Below, in pieces: positions 1-9,666 of a stretch of 64,000 nt of DNA. Position 1 is the stretch's first letter, and each line of letters opens with the position of its first letter. The DNA is from an uncultured Alcanivorax sp. GTDB taxonomy: Bacteria > Pseudomonadota > Gammaproteobacteria > Pseudomonadales > Alcanivoracaceae. The position numbers and the translations under genes are program-made. The DNA is taken from positions 1 through 64,000 of the forward strand of contig NZ_CAMYIV010000007.1 in NCBI RefSeq assembly GCF_947258575.1, read 5' to 3'. The notes below the pieces were generated by a model. The model saw only the letters and a program-made list of their open reading frames with translations, was not told the origin of the DNA and ran no database searches.

Positions 1-189
1 ACTTAAACCATGCTCAGTTCATCATCTGAATTAACAAAAACTTTGTTGACTCGTTCAGAACTGATTATCTGTAAAGACATCGTCCCGAACAGGTCCCACA
101 CGTTTGCTTGCCTGATTGTTAAAGAGCTTGGAAGCCTTGGCTTCCTTCACTGCGTCCTTGGCGTGTTGCCGTGTCCGCCGTGTCTGTGG
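1..189 (-). other. rRNA operon leader, 16S gene just off the left edge
   Basis: Read on the minus strand, this stretch follows a strong rRNA-type promoter and carries a boxA antitermination element at 117-127 (GCTCTTTAACA). It contains no convincing coding frame. No 16S sequence is visible inside the window, so the mature 16S 5' end should lie shortly to the left of position 1. The identification rests on the promoter-boxA arrangement typical of gammaproteobacterial rrn leaders. Confidence 0.8.
117..127 (-). promoter_or_regulatory. boxA antitermination element
   Basis: The minus strand reads GCTCTTTAACA, a close match to the rRNA boxA consensus bound by NusB/NusE (S10). It sits about 65 nt downstream of the predicted rRNA transcription start, the usual location in an rRNA leader. 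Confidence 0.8.
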
Positions 190-195
190 AGGCGC

Positions 196-250
196 ATTCT
201 AGAGATTTCCGGGGGACCGTCAACACTTTTTTCATCACTTTTTTATCAAA
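196..250 (-). promoter_or_regulatory. rRNA P1-type promoter with A-rich UP element
   Basis: On the minus strand the -35 box TTGACG (218-223) is followed by a 16-bp spacer and the -10 box TAGAAT (196-201). The next bases (GCGCCTCC) form a GC-rich discriminator, typical of stringently controlled rRNA promoters. Immediately upstream (224-250) lies a run of A-rich sequence resembling an UP element. The predicted transcription start is near 187-189. Confidence 0.8.
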
Positions 251-275
251 CGGTCACCTTTTAGGCATCACGGGC

Positions 276-312
276 AAAAAACCATCGAAAACCCCCATAT
301 ACGGTGGTTTCT
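276..312 (-). terminator. weak hairpin between pssA and the rRNA promoter
   Basis: On the minus strand AAACCACCG and CGATGGTTT can pair with one mismatch around a 14-nt loop and are followed by more T residues. It could stop read-through from pssA before the rRNA promoter. The stem is short and imperfect. The rest of 313-477 shows no gene or clear motif. Confidence 0.3.
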
Positions 313-477
313 TGAGCAGATTCATTTGCTTAGCGATACATCTTCAGGACGACCACAGGAAAGGAATCCGCTGATTCACGCCTTTTTCTCTACGCCCGGA
401 GGCAATAAATCCTCACCCTGGACTCGCTATACGCAAAAAATAGCGCCTTCTTGGCATTCCGTCCTGGCACAGGAACG

Positions 478-500
478 AAAAAAGGCGCCATCATGGCGCC
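478..500 (-). terminator. Rho-independent terminator of pssA
   Basis: On the minus strand a GGCGCCAT/ATGGCGCC self-complementary stem is followed by six T residues (478-483 on the plus strand are A). It lies 22 nt after the pssA stop codon. Confidence 0.8.
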
Positions 501-521
501 CTTCGGAAACGTTTTGCGAGA

Positions 522-1313
522 TCAGCCCCCTTTACGCAATCGCCAGAGGCTCATCAATAGCCCCGCTGTCACATAAACGATGGCTACGGTGAGCAACACC
601 AGAGGCGGATCCAGAAAGACAATGGCAAACGCCACAATGACACCCAGCAGCACCTTGAAGGGAACCCGGCCAATATGGAATTCCTTGAAGGAGTGATACT
701 TCACCGAAGACACCATCAGCAGACCGGCGCCAGCGACCACCAACGCCACAACCCAGGAGATCTCGTTGCCGTCCATGCCGCGACTGGCCCCCAGCCACAC
801 CAGCGTCGCTACCAGCCCGGCCCCTGTGGGGCTTGGCAGGCCGATAAAGAAGCGCTTGTCGGTGCTCTCCGCCTGCACATTGAAGCGCGCCAGACGCAAG
901 GCGGCACAGGCCACATAGATAAAGGCGGCCATCCAGCCAAACTTGCCCAGCTCGGTCAATCCCCAGGAATAGGCCACCAGCCCCGGCGCCACCCCAAAGG
1001 CCACACAGTCGGACAGGGAGTCATACTCCGCCCCGAACTTGCTCTGGGTATTGGTGAGCCTGGCCACCCCGCCATCCAGACCATCCAGGATGCCGGCCAC
1101 GATAATGCCGATTGCAGCGTGCTCGAACAGGCCGTTCATGGCCGCCACGATGGCATAGAAGCCGGCGAACAGGGCACCGGTGGTAAACAGATTAGGCAGC
1201 AGATAAACCCCCTTGTGGCGGGCGCCGGTACGGTGCTCGGCTTCCACCACCTCAAAGGTGTCGGGCTGCTCCGGGGTGGTTGTCTTGTCGTTATCCTGCA
1301 TGGGGAGGTCCAT
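522..1313 (-). CDS. pssA: CDP-diacylglycerol--serine O-phosphatidyltransferase
   Basis: This integral membrane enzyme makes phosphatidylserine from CDP-diacylglycerol and L-serine, the first step to phosphatidylethanolamine. The CDP-alcohol phosphatidyltransferase signature is present near residues 80-105 (DGLDGGVAR, then G and DSLSD), supplying the metal-binding aspartates. Several hydrophobic membrane segments follow, and length (263 aa) fits the longer PssA type that pseudomonads carry next to ilvC. The start is uncertain: a second ATG four codons in (1301) is equally possible, and neither has a strong Shine-Dalgarno. It lies downstream of ilvC beyond a hairpin terminator, so it may be read partly by read-through. 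Confidence 0.93.
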   Translation of the reverse strand: MDLPMQDNDKTTTPEQPDTFEVVEAEHRTGARHKGVYLLPNLFTTGALFAGFYAIVAAMNGLFEHAAIGIIVAGILDGLDGGVARLTNTQSKFGAEYDSLSDCVAFGVAPGLVAYSWGLTELGKFGWMAAFIYVACAALRLARFNVQAESTDKRFFIGLPSPTGAGLVATLVWLGASRGMDGNEISWVVALVVAGAGLLMVSSVKYHSFKEFHIGRVPFKVLLGVIVAFAIVFLDPPLVLLTVAIVYVTAGLLMSLWRLRKGG

Positions 1314-1353
1314 CCAAATTGGGTGTGACTAGTCTAACTCAGTGACCGCAAAC

Positions 1354-1381
1354 AAAAAACGCGGCCGAAGCCGCGTTTTTT
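1354..1381. terminator. Bidirectional terminator between ilvC and pssA
   Basis: The stem CGCGGC-CGAA-GCCGCG (1360-1375) has a stable tetraloop and is flanked by six A on the left and six T on the right, so it can act in both directions. It ends ilvC on the minus strand. Confidence 0.85.
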
Positions 1382-1399
1382 GATGATCGAAACAAGCTC

Positions 1400-2467
<1,068 letters not shown>

Positions 2468-2546
2468 TCAAGGAGCCCACCCGGACAGGCCCGCCACTCT
2501 AGGCTATCCGCCTCATTGCGTAAAATGATATATTTGAAACATTGCA

Positions 2547-2561
2547 TTGCGATTACTGCAA
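2547..2561. promoter_or_regulatory. LysR-type operator candidate in the ilvC-ilvY intergenic region
   Basis: TTGC-N7-GCAA is a 15-bp T-N11-A palindrome of the kind bound by LysR regulators. It ends 13 bp before the ilvY start, in the 152-bp gap shared with divergent ilvC. Further TTGC half-sites occur nearby (around 2517 and 2543). In E. coli IlvY binds tandem operators in the equivalent gap and activates ilvC. The assignment is by position and motif only. Confidence 0.5.
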
Positions 2562-2574
2562 CAACGAGAGAGTC

Positions 2575-3459
2575 ATGGATACCAAACCCCTGCGCCTGTT
2601 CCTGACCCTGGCGGACACCCTGCACTTCGGCCGCACCAGCACCATGTGCCATGTGAGTCCCTCCACACTCAGCCGAACCATCCAGCAACTGGAGGACGAG
2701 CTGGGCGTGCCGCTGTTCTACCGGGACAATCGCAGCGTCACCCTGACCCGGGAAGGCCAACGTTTCCAGGAATACGCCCGCGACACCCTGATGCGCTGGG
2801 ACAATCTGCGCCACGCCCTGCAGGAAGACCGGCGTGTACTACAGGGGGAGCTGAGCCTGTACTGCTCAGTGACCGCCAGCTACAGTTTTCTCTACGACAT
2901 CCTCAGCAGCTTTCGCCACCAGTACCCACGCATTGAGCTGAAGCTGCACACCGGTGACCCGGCACAGGCAGTACAACGGATCCAGCATGGCGAGGAAGAT
3001 ATCGCCATCGGCGCCCGCCCGGATCACCTGCCCGCCGGTATCGCCTTCCGCCCCATCGCCCGCTCCCCGCTGCTGTTTATTGCTCAGGCCGGCCAGGCCC
3101 AGCTGGCTGAGCGGCTCAGCGGCACCGCCAGCAAAACGGCCTGGGAAGAGGTTCCCATGATTCTTTCCGAGGAGGGCCTGGCCCGGGAGCGGGTGGATCG
3201 CTGGTTTCGACAACTGGGAGTGAAGCCGCACATCTACGCCCAGGTGGGAGGCAATGAGGCCATCGTCAGCATGGTCAGCCTGGGGTTCGGGGTGGGCATC
3301 GTGCCGAAGATCGTGCTGGACAACAGCCCCCTGGCCGGTCGCACCCGGCCCCTGGATGTGCAGCCTGCGCTTGCGCCCTACGAGGTGGGCCTGTTTACGC
3401 AGGAGAGGCGGCGGGAAGAGCCGTTGATTCAAGCCTTCTGGTCGCAGCTACCGGAATAG
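2575..3459 (+). CDS. ilvY: LysR-type activator of ilvC
   Basis: This 294-aa LysR regulator has an N-terminal winged HTH (residues 1-60, with the HFGRTS and HVSPSTLSR segments) and a substrate-binding domain that reads clearly like E. coli IlvY, including SVTASYSFL, VGGNEAIVSMVSLGFGV and the terminal PLIQAFW. Divergent placement next to ilvC is the classical ilvY-ilvC layout, in which IlvY senses acetolactate or acetohydroxybutyrate. I chose the ATG at 2575, which follows GAGAGAG and gives the family N-terminus; an upstream in-frame start at 2542 would add 11 unrelated residues and overlap the operator. Confidence 0.92.
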   Translation: MDTKPLRLFLTLADTLHFGRTSTMCHVSPSTLSRTIQQLEDELGVPLFYRDNRSVTLTREGQRFQEYARDTLMRWDNLRHALQEDRRVLQGELSLYCSVTASYSFLYDILSSFRHQYPRIELKLHTGDPAQAVQRIQHGEEDIAIGARPDHLPAGIAFRPIARSPLLFIAQAGQAQLAERLSGTASKTAWEEVPMILSEEGLARERVDRWFRQLGVKPHIYAQVGGNEAIVSMVSLGFGVGIVPKIVLDNSPLAGRTRPLDVQPALAPYEVGLFTQERRREEPLIQAFWSQLPE

Positions 3460-3537
3460 TTCTTTCTCTAGCGGCGCGGTAACCCAGCACCAGGGAGCGC
3501 GCCGCCAACGGCACTCCTGCACCAGAATACAGGACAT

Positions 3538-3567
3538 AAAAAAACCGCTCCGAAGAGCGGCTTTTTT
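3538..3567. terminator. Bidirectional terminator between ilvY and ilvH
   Basis: The stem CCGCTC-CGAA-GAGCGG (3545-3560) lies between an A7 run and a T6 run, so it can end the two convergent units ilvY (plus) and ilvIH (minus). Confidence 0.88.
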
Positions 3568-3591
3568 GCTGGCATCAGGCGTCGAGCGTTC

Positions 3592-4083
3592 TTACAGGCT
3601 CAGCACCTTCTCGCCCCGGGAGATCCCGGACACGCCGGAACGCACCACTTCCAGTACCTGGGTTTCCCCAATGGCACCGATAAAGGCGTCCAGCTTGTCG
3701 GAAGCACCGGTGAGCTGAACGGTATAGACGGTGCTGGTCACATCCACGATCTGGCCGCGGAAGATGTCCACACTACGCTTTACCTCGGCACGCTGGGCAC
3801 CGGTGGCTTTCACCTTGATCAGCATCAGCTCGCGCTCAATGTGGGCACCCTCGGTGAGATCCACCAGCTTGACCACTTCGATCAGCTTGTTGAGATGCTT
3901 GGTGATCTGCTCGATCTTCAGATCATTACCGAAGGTGGTCAGGGTGAGGCGGGACAGGGTGCTGTCCTCGGTGGGGGCCACCGACAAGCTTTCGATGTTG
4001 TAACCACGCTGGGAGAACAGACCGATTACCCGGCTCAGTGCGCCCGGCTCGTTTTCCATCAGAATAGAGATAATTCGACGCAT
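3592..4083 (-). CDS. ilvH: Acetolactate synthase III, small regulatory subunit
   Basis: IlvH is the regulatory subunit of acetohydroxyacid synthase and confers valine feedback inhibition. The N-terminal ACT domain begins [19 protein letters not shown] and a second ACT-like half follows from about residue 80. Length of 163 aa matches the family. The ATG at 4083 overlaps the ilvI stop (TGATG), a translational coupling common in this operon; an upstream in-frame start would add nine residues inside ilvI and is unlikely. Confidence 0.96.
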   Translation of the reverse strand: MRRIISILMENEPGALSRVIGLFSQRGYNIESLSVAPTEDSTLSRLTLTTFGNDLKIEQITKHLNKLIEVVKLVDLTEGAHIERELMLIKVKATGAQRAEVKRSVDIFRGQIVDVTSTVYTVQLTGASDKLDAFIGAIGETQVLEVVRSGVSGISRGEKVLSL

Positions 4084-5804
4084 CAGGTCCGCTCCGTCTT
4101 GCTCAGCCACATATCACGCATGGAGCCGTCTGCAATCTGCATCGGGTACACGTGCTCGGTGGGGTCCACATAGATATCCATGAATACCAGGCGATCTTTC
4201 AGGGCGAAGGCTTCGTTCATGGCCCCTTCCAGATCCTCGATCTTGGTAATCTTCATGCCCACATGACCATAGGCCTCGGCCAGGGCCACGAAATCCGGCA
4301 GGGATTCCATGTAGGACTGGCTGTGGCGGCCACCGTATTGCATGTCCTGCCACTGACGCACCATGCCCAGGGCCTGGTTGTTGATATTGATGATCTTCAC
4401 CGGCAGACCATACTGCAGGCAGGTGGACAGCTCCTGGATATTCATCTGGATGGAGCCTTCACCAGTCACACAGGCCACGGTGGCGTCGGGGAATGCAAAC
4501 TGCACGCCCATGGCCGCCGGCAGACCGAAGCCCATGGTGCCCAGCCCCCCGGAGTTGATCCAGCGACGGGGCTTGTCGTACTGGTAGTACTGGGCGGCAA
4601 ACATCTGGTGCTGACCTACGTCCGAGGTTACATAGGCATCGCCCTTGGTGGCCTTATACAGCGCCTGCACAACCTGCTGAGGCTTCATGGGACCGTTCTC
4701 ATTGGTCTCATAGCGCATGCCGTGAACCTTGCGCCAACCTTCAATCTCTTCCCACCAACGCTCCAGCGCCTTCTGGTCCGGCTCGCCACCGTGCTCGTCA
4801 AGAGCTGACAGCATCTCCTCCAGCACCTGATGCACCGGGCCCACAATGGGAATATGCGCCATGATGTTCTTGGAGATAGTCGCCGGGTCGATATCGATGT
4901 GGATGATCTTGGCACCCGGGCAGAATTTCTTCACGTTGTTGGTCACCCGGTCGTCCAGGCGAGCCCCCACGGCAAGAATAACGTCGGAACTATGCATGGT
5001 CATATTGGCTTCATAGGTGCCATGCATGCCCAGCATGCCCACATTCTGCGGGTCAGTCCCCGGGAAACAACCCAACCCCATCAGGGTATTGGTCACCGGG
5101 AAATTCAGGCGATGGGCCAGCTTGGTGAGCAGCTCACTTCCCTCTCCCTGAATCACGCCGCCGCCGGCATAGATCACCGGGCGCTTGGCTTTCATCAGCT
5201 CTTCCACGGCCTTGCGGATCTGGCCGGAATGACCACGGCTGACCGGCGCGTAGGAGCGCATCTTGACCTTTTTCGGGTATTCGTAGGGGTTCTTCACATT
5301 CGGCGCGGTCTGATCTTTGGGAATATCGATCAGTACCGGGCCGGGACGGCCGGTAGTGGCAATGTAGAACGCCTTTTTCATGATCTCGGGAATGTCTTTG
5401 GCATCGCGGACCATGAAGCTGTGCTTCACCACCGGACGGGACACGCCGATCATGTCGGTTTCCTGGAAGGCGTCATCGCCAATCCAGTCGGAGCGCACCT
5501 GACCAGACAGCACGATCATGGGAATGGAATCCATGAAGGCGGTGGCAAGACCGGTAATGGCATTGGTGGCGCCAGGGCCGGAGGTCACCATGACCACACC
5601 GGGCTTGCCGGTGGCACGGGCATAACCGTCCGCCGCATGGGTGGCAGCCTGCTCGTGGCGAACCAGAATGTGGCTGACAGAGTCCTGCTGGAACAATGCA
5701 TCATAAATGTGCAGTACAGACCCTCCGGGATACCCGAAGATGTACTCCACTCCCTCGTCTTGCAGCGCACGGACCACCATCTCCGCGCCGGATAACATTT
5801 CCAC
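4083..5804 (-). CDS. ilvI: Acetolactate synthase III, large catalytic subunit
   Basis: IlvI is the thiamine-diphosphate enzyme that condenses two pyruvates, or pyruvate and 2-oxobutyrate, in the first common step of branched-chain amino acid synthesis. The N-terminal domain carries the catalytic glutamate region ([15 protein letters not shown], about residues 49-63), then the FAD-binding middle domain, then the ThDP motif starting GEGS (about 430) and ending in INNQ. The start is a GTG at 5804 with GAGG eight bases upstream; an ATG two codons later is the alternative. It forms an operon with ilvH and is preceded by a long leader with several hairpins. Confidence 0.96.
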   Translation of the reverse strand: MEMLSGAEMVVRALQDEGVEYIFGYPGGSVLHIYDALFQQDSVSHILVRHEQAATHAADGYARATGKPGVVMVTSGPGATNAITGLATAFMDSIPMIVLSGQVRSDWIGDDAFQETDMIGVSRPVVKHSFMVRDAKDIPEIMKKAFYIATTGRPGPVLIDIPKDQTAPNVKNPYEYPKKVKMRSYAPVSRGHSGQIRKAVEELMKAKRPVIYAGGGVIQGEGSELLTKLAHRLNFPVTNTLMGLGCFPGTDPQNVGMLGMHGTYEANMTMHSSDVILAVGARLDDRVTNNVKKFCPGAKIIHIDIDPATISKNIMAHIPIVGPVHQVLEEMLSALDEHGGEPDQKALERWWEEIEGWRKVHGMRYETNENGPMKPQQVVQALYKATKGDAYVTSDVGQHQMFAAQYYQYDKPRRWINSGGLGTMGFGLPAAMGVQFAFPDATVACVTGEGSIQMNIQELSTCLQYGLPVKIININNQALGMVRQWQDMQYGGRHSQSYMESLPDFVALAEAYGHVGMKITKIEDLEGAMNEAFALKDRLVFMDIYVDPTEHVYPMQIADGSMRDMWLSKTERT

Positions 5805-6261
5805 GGTTGCTACCTCAAATCAGAATGCATACAACCCACTGCCTCGCAGCGGGACGGGGTTTACAACTTGCTGCCTGTGGATAAAGCACCGTATGTGGGT
5901 GCTCTGGGGTCCTGTCGGAGGTGGCCGACACGAACACAGGCCGGGAGGGCAACGCGGAGGCAATGCAGACCTGAAGAGGGATTACTCCCGCTTTATAGGA
6001 ATGAGAAACCTCCGGAGGCTCCCACAGCGGGACGAGAGTGCAGTGATACTGCTGGCAGGACATCGCGGTAACGGTGCCCCGGGTCCCGGCCTCACACACG
6101 CCGGTAAGCGAATGCGGGTCCCGATCTCCGGAAAGGTCTAATTTTGTCAGAAATGTGCGATGAATCAAAGCCCTTGGTCGGGTTTGGGTTGCAGAAAATC
6201 CCCTTCACCCGTCATGCTAAAGTACGAGAGTTGAAGACAACCCAATAAGAAGACCGACATT
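5805..6261. promoter_or_regulatory. 457-bp divergent region with a possible structured ilvI leader
   Basis: No gene is convincing here. On the minus strand upstream of ilvI there are successive hairpins: TGTCGG/CCGACA (about 5912-5929), AGCACC/GGTGCT followed by TTAT (5885-5903), and others near 6060-6100. An open minus-strand frame (6168-5815) contains a stretch rich in Val, Ile and Leu codons (AGVIPLQVCIASAL), which might reflect translation-coupled attenuation, but no classical short leader peptide followed by a terminator was found. Promoters for the plus-strand gene at 6262 are probably also here. Confidence 0.35.
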
Positions 6262-6723
6262 ATGACCAAATTCAGCCTGTTGCTTGGTAGCGCCCTGCTC
6301 ATCCTCGCCAGCGCCAGCTCGGCGGCCAAATTTTATAAGTGGGTCGACGATCAGGGGGTGACTCACTACGGGGCCAACCCGCCGCAGGGCACGACATCCT
6401 CAGAAGTGAACACCCGCGCCAATGCCAGCTCGGATCAGGATCGGGCCCTGGAATCGCTGCAGGAAAAACGTGACAAGGCCGAAAAAGAGCGAGAAAAAGC
6501 CGAAAAAGCAGCGGAAGAGGCACGACGGGAAAAAACCGAACCCGATGCGGTCCAGCAGGAGCGTTGCGAGCAGTATCGCAAGAATCTCGACATCCTCATC
6601 AACAAACCGACGGTTCGCCAGGAAAACCCGGAAACCGGTGAAATGGAAGTGATTGACCAGGACAAGCGGGAAGCCATCCTGGAAAAAACCCGCAAAGCGC
6701 TTGAGCAGTGCGAAGCGTCATAG
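6262..6723 (+). CDS. DUF4124-domain secreted coiled-coil protein
   Basis: The 153-aa product has a Sec signal peptide (residues 1-21, ending ASSAA) and a short N-terminal DUF4124-like motif, FYKWVDDQGVTHYGANPP (about 23-40), found in many gammaproteobacterial envelope proteins. A long charged coiled coil (about 55-95) made of Lys-Glu-Ala repeats follows, then a C-terminal region with two cysteines (one near residue 100, one in the tail EQCEAS) that could form a disulfide. The function of the family is unknown; a periplasmic location is inferred. AAGAAG precedes the ATG, and a strong terminator follows. Confidence 0.8.
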   Translation: MTKFSLLLGSALLILASASSAAKFYKWVDDQGVTHYGANPPQGTTSSEVNTRANASSDQDRALESLQEKRDKAEKEREKAEKAAEEARREKTEPDAVQQERCEQYRKNLDILINKPTVRQENPETGEMEVIDQDKREAILEKTRKALEQCEAS

Positions 6724-6744
6724 CACTGCCTGCCAGGGACGCAC

Positions 6745-6777
6745 AAAAAAAGCCGCAGATTACCCTGCGGCTTTTTT
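6745..6777. terminator. Bidirectional terminator between the DUF4124 gene and clpB
   Basis: The stem AGCCGCAG/CTGCGGCT (6751-6758 with 6765-6772) encloses a 6-nt loop and is flanked by an A run and a T run. It lies 18 nt from the clpB stop and ends both convergent genes. Confidence 0.9.
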
Positions 6778-6795
6778 GTGTTGGCGAAACCCGGA

Positions 6796-9381
6796 TCAAT
6801 GATCAAATTTGAACCGGCCCTCGTCCACATCTATCGAGATGGTATCTCCCTGACCGAACTCCCCTCTGAGCAGGGACTGAGCCAACGGGTTTTCCAGCTG
6901 CTGCTGAATGGCCCGCTTCAGCGGCCGGGCACCGTAAACCGGGTCGAAGCCGGCTTCCACCAGTTTATCCAGGGCCGCATCGCTTAGCTCAAGGCGAATT
7001 TCCCGTTCAGCCAACCGCTTGCGCAGATAATCCAGCTGAATGGCAGCAATCCCCTTGAGCTGGTCCTTGGCCAACGGATGGAACACCACGGTCTCGTCCA
7101 CCCGGTTGATGAATTCCGGACGAAAGTGATTGCCCACTACCTCCATGACCGCCGCTTTCATGGCCTCATAATCGTTGTCTCCGGCCAGTTTCTGGATCAG
7201 GTCGGAGCCCAGATTTGAGGTCATCACCACCACGGTGTTGCGAAAATCCACGGTACGACCCTGACCATCGGTCAAGCGACCATCGTCCAGCACCTGCAAC
7301 AAGATGTTGAACACATCCGGGTGCGCCTTTTCCACCTCATCCAGCAACACCACCGAGTACGGCTTGCGGCGCACAGCTTCGGTCAGGTAGCCCCCCTCTT
7401 CGTAACCCACATAGCCCGGAGGCGCACCCACCAGCCGCGCCACGGAGTGTTTCTCCATGAACTCGGACATGTCGATACGCACCATGGCCTCTTCGGTATC
7501 GAACAGGAAGTTCGCCAGCGCCTTGCACAACTCGGTCTTGCCCACCCCGGTAGGGCCGAGGAACAGGAAGCTGCCATTGGGGCGGTTCGGATCGGACAGC
7601 CCAGCCCGGGAACGGCGAACCGCATTGGCCACCGCTTCCACCGCTTCTGCCTGGCCCACTACCCGCTGGTGCAGGGCCTCTTCCATGCGCAGTAGCTTGT
7701 CCTTCTCGCCTTCCAGCATCTTGGCGACCGGAATTCCGGTCCACTTGGATACCACCTCGGCGATTTCCTCGTCGGTCACCTTGTTGCGCAGCAACTGATT
7801 TTCGGTCTGAGAGTGCTGCTCTTCCTGATCCTGGGCGGCCAGGACCTTTTTCTCCAGTTCAGGAATCACCCCATACTGCAGCTCGGACATGCGACTCAGA
7901 TCCCCGGCACGACGGGCCTGTTCCAGTTCGACGCGGGCCTGCTCCAGCTCGGCCTTGTACTCTTGAGCACCCTGCAAGGCGGCTTTTTCGGCCTGCCAGA
8001 TTTCCTCCAGATCCGCGTACTGCTTTTCCAGTTCGTCAATATCGTCTTCCAGCTTTTCCAGCCGTTTCTTGCTGGCCTCATCCTCCTCCTTGCGCAGCGC
8101 CTCGCGCTCCATCTTGAGCTGGATAAGGCGGCGGTCCAGTCGATCCATTTCTTCCGGCATGGAATCGATTTCCATGCGGATACGGCTACCCGCCTCATCA
8201 ATCAGATCGATGGCCTTATCCGGCAATTGCCGGTCGGTGATATAGCGATGGCTGAGCTTTGCTGCCGCGATAATGGCGCCGTCGCTGATGTCTACACCAT
8301 GGTGAACCTCGTAGCGCTCTTTCAGACCACGCAGGATGGCAATGGTGTCTTCCACGGTGGGCTCATCCACTTGCACCTTCTGGAAGCGGCGCTCCAGGGC
8401 CGCATCCTTCTCGATGTACTTACGATATTCATCCAGCGTCGTCGCACCCACGCAGTGCAGCTCACCGCGAGCCAGGGCAGGCTTCAACATATTGCCGGCA
8501 TCCATGGAGCCCTCGCCCTTGCCAGCGCCGACCATGGTATGCAGCTCATCAATAAACAGGATGATGCGCCCTTCCTGCTTGGAAAGTTCATTGAGAACGG
8601 CCTTGAGTCGCTCCTCGAATTCGCCCCGGTATTTGGCGCCGGCAATCAGTGCCGCCATATCCAGGGACAGCACCTGCTTGTCCTTCAGACCTTCCGGTAC
8701 TTCACCATTGACGATCCGCTGGGCCAACCCTTCGACAATGGCGGTCTTGCCCACCCCGGGTTCGCCAATCAGTACCGGGTTGTTCTTGGTGCGGCGCTGC
8801 AATACCTGGATAGTGCGGCGAATTTCGTCGTCACGGCCGATCACCGGGTCCAGCTTGCCGGACTCGGCCCGTTCGGTCAGATTCACCGTGTACTTGTCCA
8901 GCGCCTCGCGCTTGTCCTCCGCATTGGGGTCGTCCACAGCCTCTCCGCCTCGCACCTCGGCGATCTTCGCCGCCAGCACCTTTTTGGTGACACCGGCGTT
9001 CTTCATCAGCTTGCCAAGTTCGCCGTTATCGTCACAGGCCGCCAGCAATACCACTTCTGTGGACAGATACTGGTCACCACGCTGCTGAGCCTCGCGGTCT
9101 GCCATGTTAAGAAGGCGGCCAGTGGCCTGCCCCATCTGCACATCACCATTGAAATCACCCACCGTGGGCAGCTTGTCCACGGCCATATTCAAGGCGGTGA
9201 TCACATCGCCACTGTTGGCACCGGTTTTTTCCAGTAAAGGGCGGGCCGCCCCACCCTGCTGCTGCATCAGCGCCAGCATCAGGTGGACCGGTTCAATCGT
9301 GCTGTTGCCCTGCCCCACGGCCAGGGATTGCGCGTCAGACAGCGCTTGCTGCAGGCGGGCAGTGAGTTTATCCATTCGCAT
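6796..9381 (-). CDS. clpB: ATP-dependent disaggregase ClpB
   Basis: ClpB is the hexameric Hsp100 chaperone that pulls proteins out of aggregates together with DnaK. The Clp N-terminal repeats (about 1-150) are followed by AAA+ domain 1 with Walker A GEPGVGKT (about 206), a long charged coiled-coil middle domain (about 410-530) and AAA+ domain 2 with GPTGVGKT (about 607). Length of 861 aa is typical. The ATG at 9381 is preceded by AGGAGAG at good spacing. A sigma-32-type promoter lies about 90 bp upstream, which explains heat-shock control. It is also the last gene of the rluD-pgeF direction. Confidence 0.98.
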   Translation of the reverse strand: MRMDKLTARLQQALSDAQSLAVGQGNSTIEPVHLMLALMQQQGGAARPLLEKTGANSGDVITALNMAVDKLPTVGDFNGDVQMGQATGRLLNMADREAQQRGDQYLSTEVVLLAACDDNGELGKLMKNAGVTKKVLAAKIAEVRGGEAVDDPNAEDKREALDKYTVNLTERAESGKLDPVIGRDDEIRRTIQVLQRRTKNNPVLIGEPGVGKTAIVEGLAQRIVNGEVPEGLKDKQVLSLDMAALIAGAKYRGEFEERLKAVLNELSKQEGRIILFIDELHTMVGAGKGEGSMDAGNMLKPALARGELHCVGATTLDEYRKYIEKDAALERRFQKVQVDEPTVEDTIAILRGLKERYEVHHGVDISDGAIIAAAKLSHRYITDRQLPDKAIDLIDEAGSRIRMEIDSMPEEMDRLDRRLIQLKMEREALRKEEDEASKKRLEKLEDDIDELEKQYADLEEIWQAEKAALQGAQEYKAELEQARVELEQARRAGDLSRMSELQYGVIPELEKKVLAAQDQEEQHSQTENQLLRNKVTDEEIAEVVSKWTGIPVAKMLEGEKDKLLRMEEALHQRVVGQAEAVEAVANAVRRSRAGLSDPNRPNGSFLFLGPTGVGKTELCKALANFLFDTEEAMVRIDMSEFMEKHSVARLVGAPPGYVGYEEGGYLTEAVRRKPYSVVLLDEVEKAHPDVFNILLQVLDDGRLTDGQGRTVDFRNTVVVMTSNLGSDLIQKLAGDNDYEAMKAAVMEVVGNHFRPEFINRVDETVVFHPLAKDQLKGIAAIQLDYLRKRLAEREIRLELSDAALDKLVEAGFDPVYGARPLKRAIQQQLENPLAQSLLRGEFGQGDTISIDVDEGRFKFDH

Positions 9382-9468
9382 TTGGGCTCTCCTATCCGGT
9401 TGTGATCCGCATTCCGGCCCCCTGTCGGCAAGCCAGCCACGATCACCGGTTATTAATCATCTGGCCTA

Positions 9469-9497
9469 TAAATGGGTCCGATTGGGCCAGATTCAAG
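9469..9497 (-). promoter_or_regulatory. Sigma-32 (RpoH) heat-shock promoter of clpB
   Basis: The minus strand reads CTTGAAT (9491-9497), a 14-bp spacer, then CCCATTTA (9469-9476), very close to the RpoH consensus CTTGAAA-N11-16-CCCATNT. It is oriented toward clpB and starts about 90 bp upstream of its ATG. Confidence 0.82.
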
Positions 9498-9666
9498 AGC
9501 AATGAAGAGTTAATAGTGAACAGTTAACAGCGACGCGAGGCGGCTTGTCTGTTTCTGAAACGCAAGAGGCCGCGCCCAAACCATGAGCGCGGCCTCTTGC
9601 GTTTCAGAATCGATTCACCCCGGACGCGAACTATTCACTGTTCACTATTAACTATTCACTGCTCTT
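9496..9666. repeat. Heptad-array element with a 23-bp perfect hairpin
   Basis: The element fills the space between the clpB promoter and the pgeF stop codon. The left arm on the plus strand carries AGTTAAT, AGTGAAC, AGTTAAC in tandem (9508-9528). The right arm on the minus strand carries five heptads, AGTGAAT, AGTTAAT, AGTGAAC, AGTGAAT, AGTTCGC (9660 down to 9626). Between them is a perfect 23-bp inverted repeat (9553-9575 with 9587-9609) with an 11-nt loop and no T tract. Both arms begin near a GAGCA motif. It resembles a non-autonomous repeat element; no transposase is present. Confidence 0.75.

Noticed and set aside
171-798. Open frames antisense to pssA and across the left edge
   Set aside because: No ribosome-binding site, no family likeness, and they overlap pssA, the rRNA promoter or the terminator.
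2542-2574. Upstream extension of ilvY by 11 codons
   Set aside because: The extension overlaps the operator, has no ribosome-binding site and does not match IlvY N-termini; ATG 2575 has GAGAGAG.
5815-6168. 117-aa minus-strand frame upstream of ilvI as a gene
   Set aside because: No recognisable domain, poor start, and it covers hairpins; treated as leader sequence.
7813-9237. Long open frame (474 aa) on the plus strand inside clpB
   Set aside because: Shadow of clpB in GC-rich sequence with no independent start signals or family likeness.
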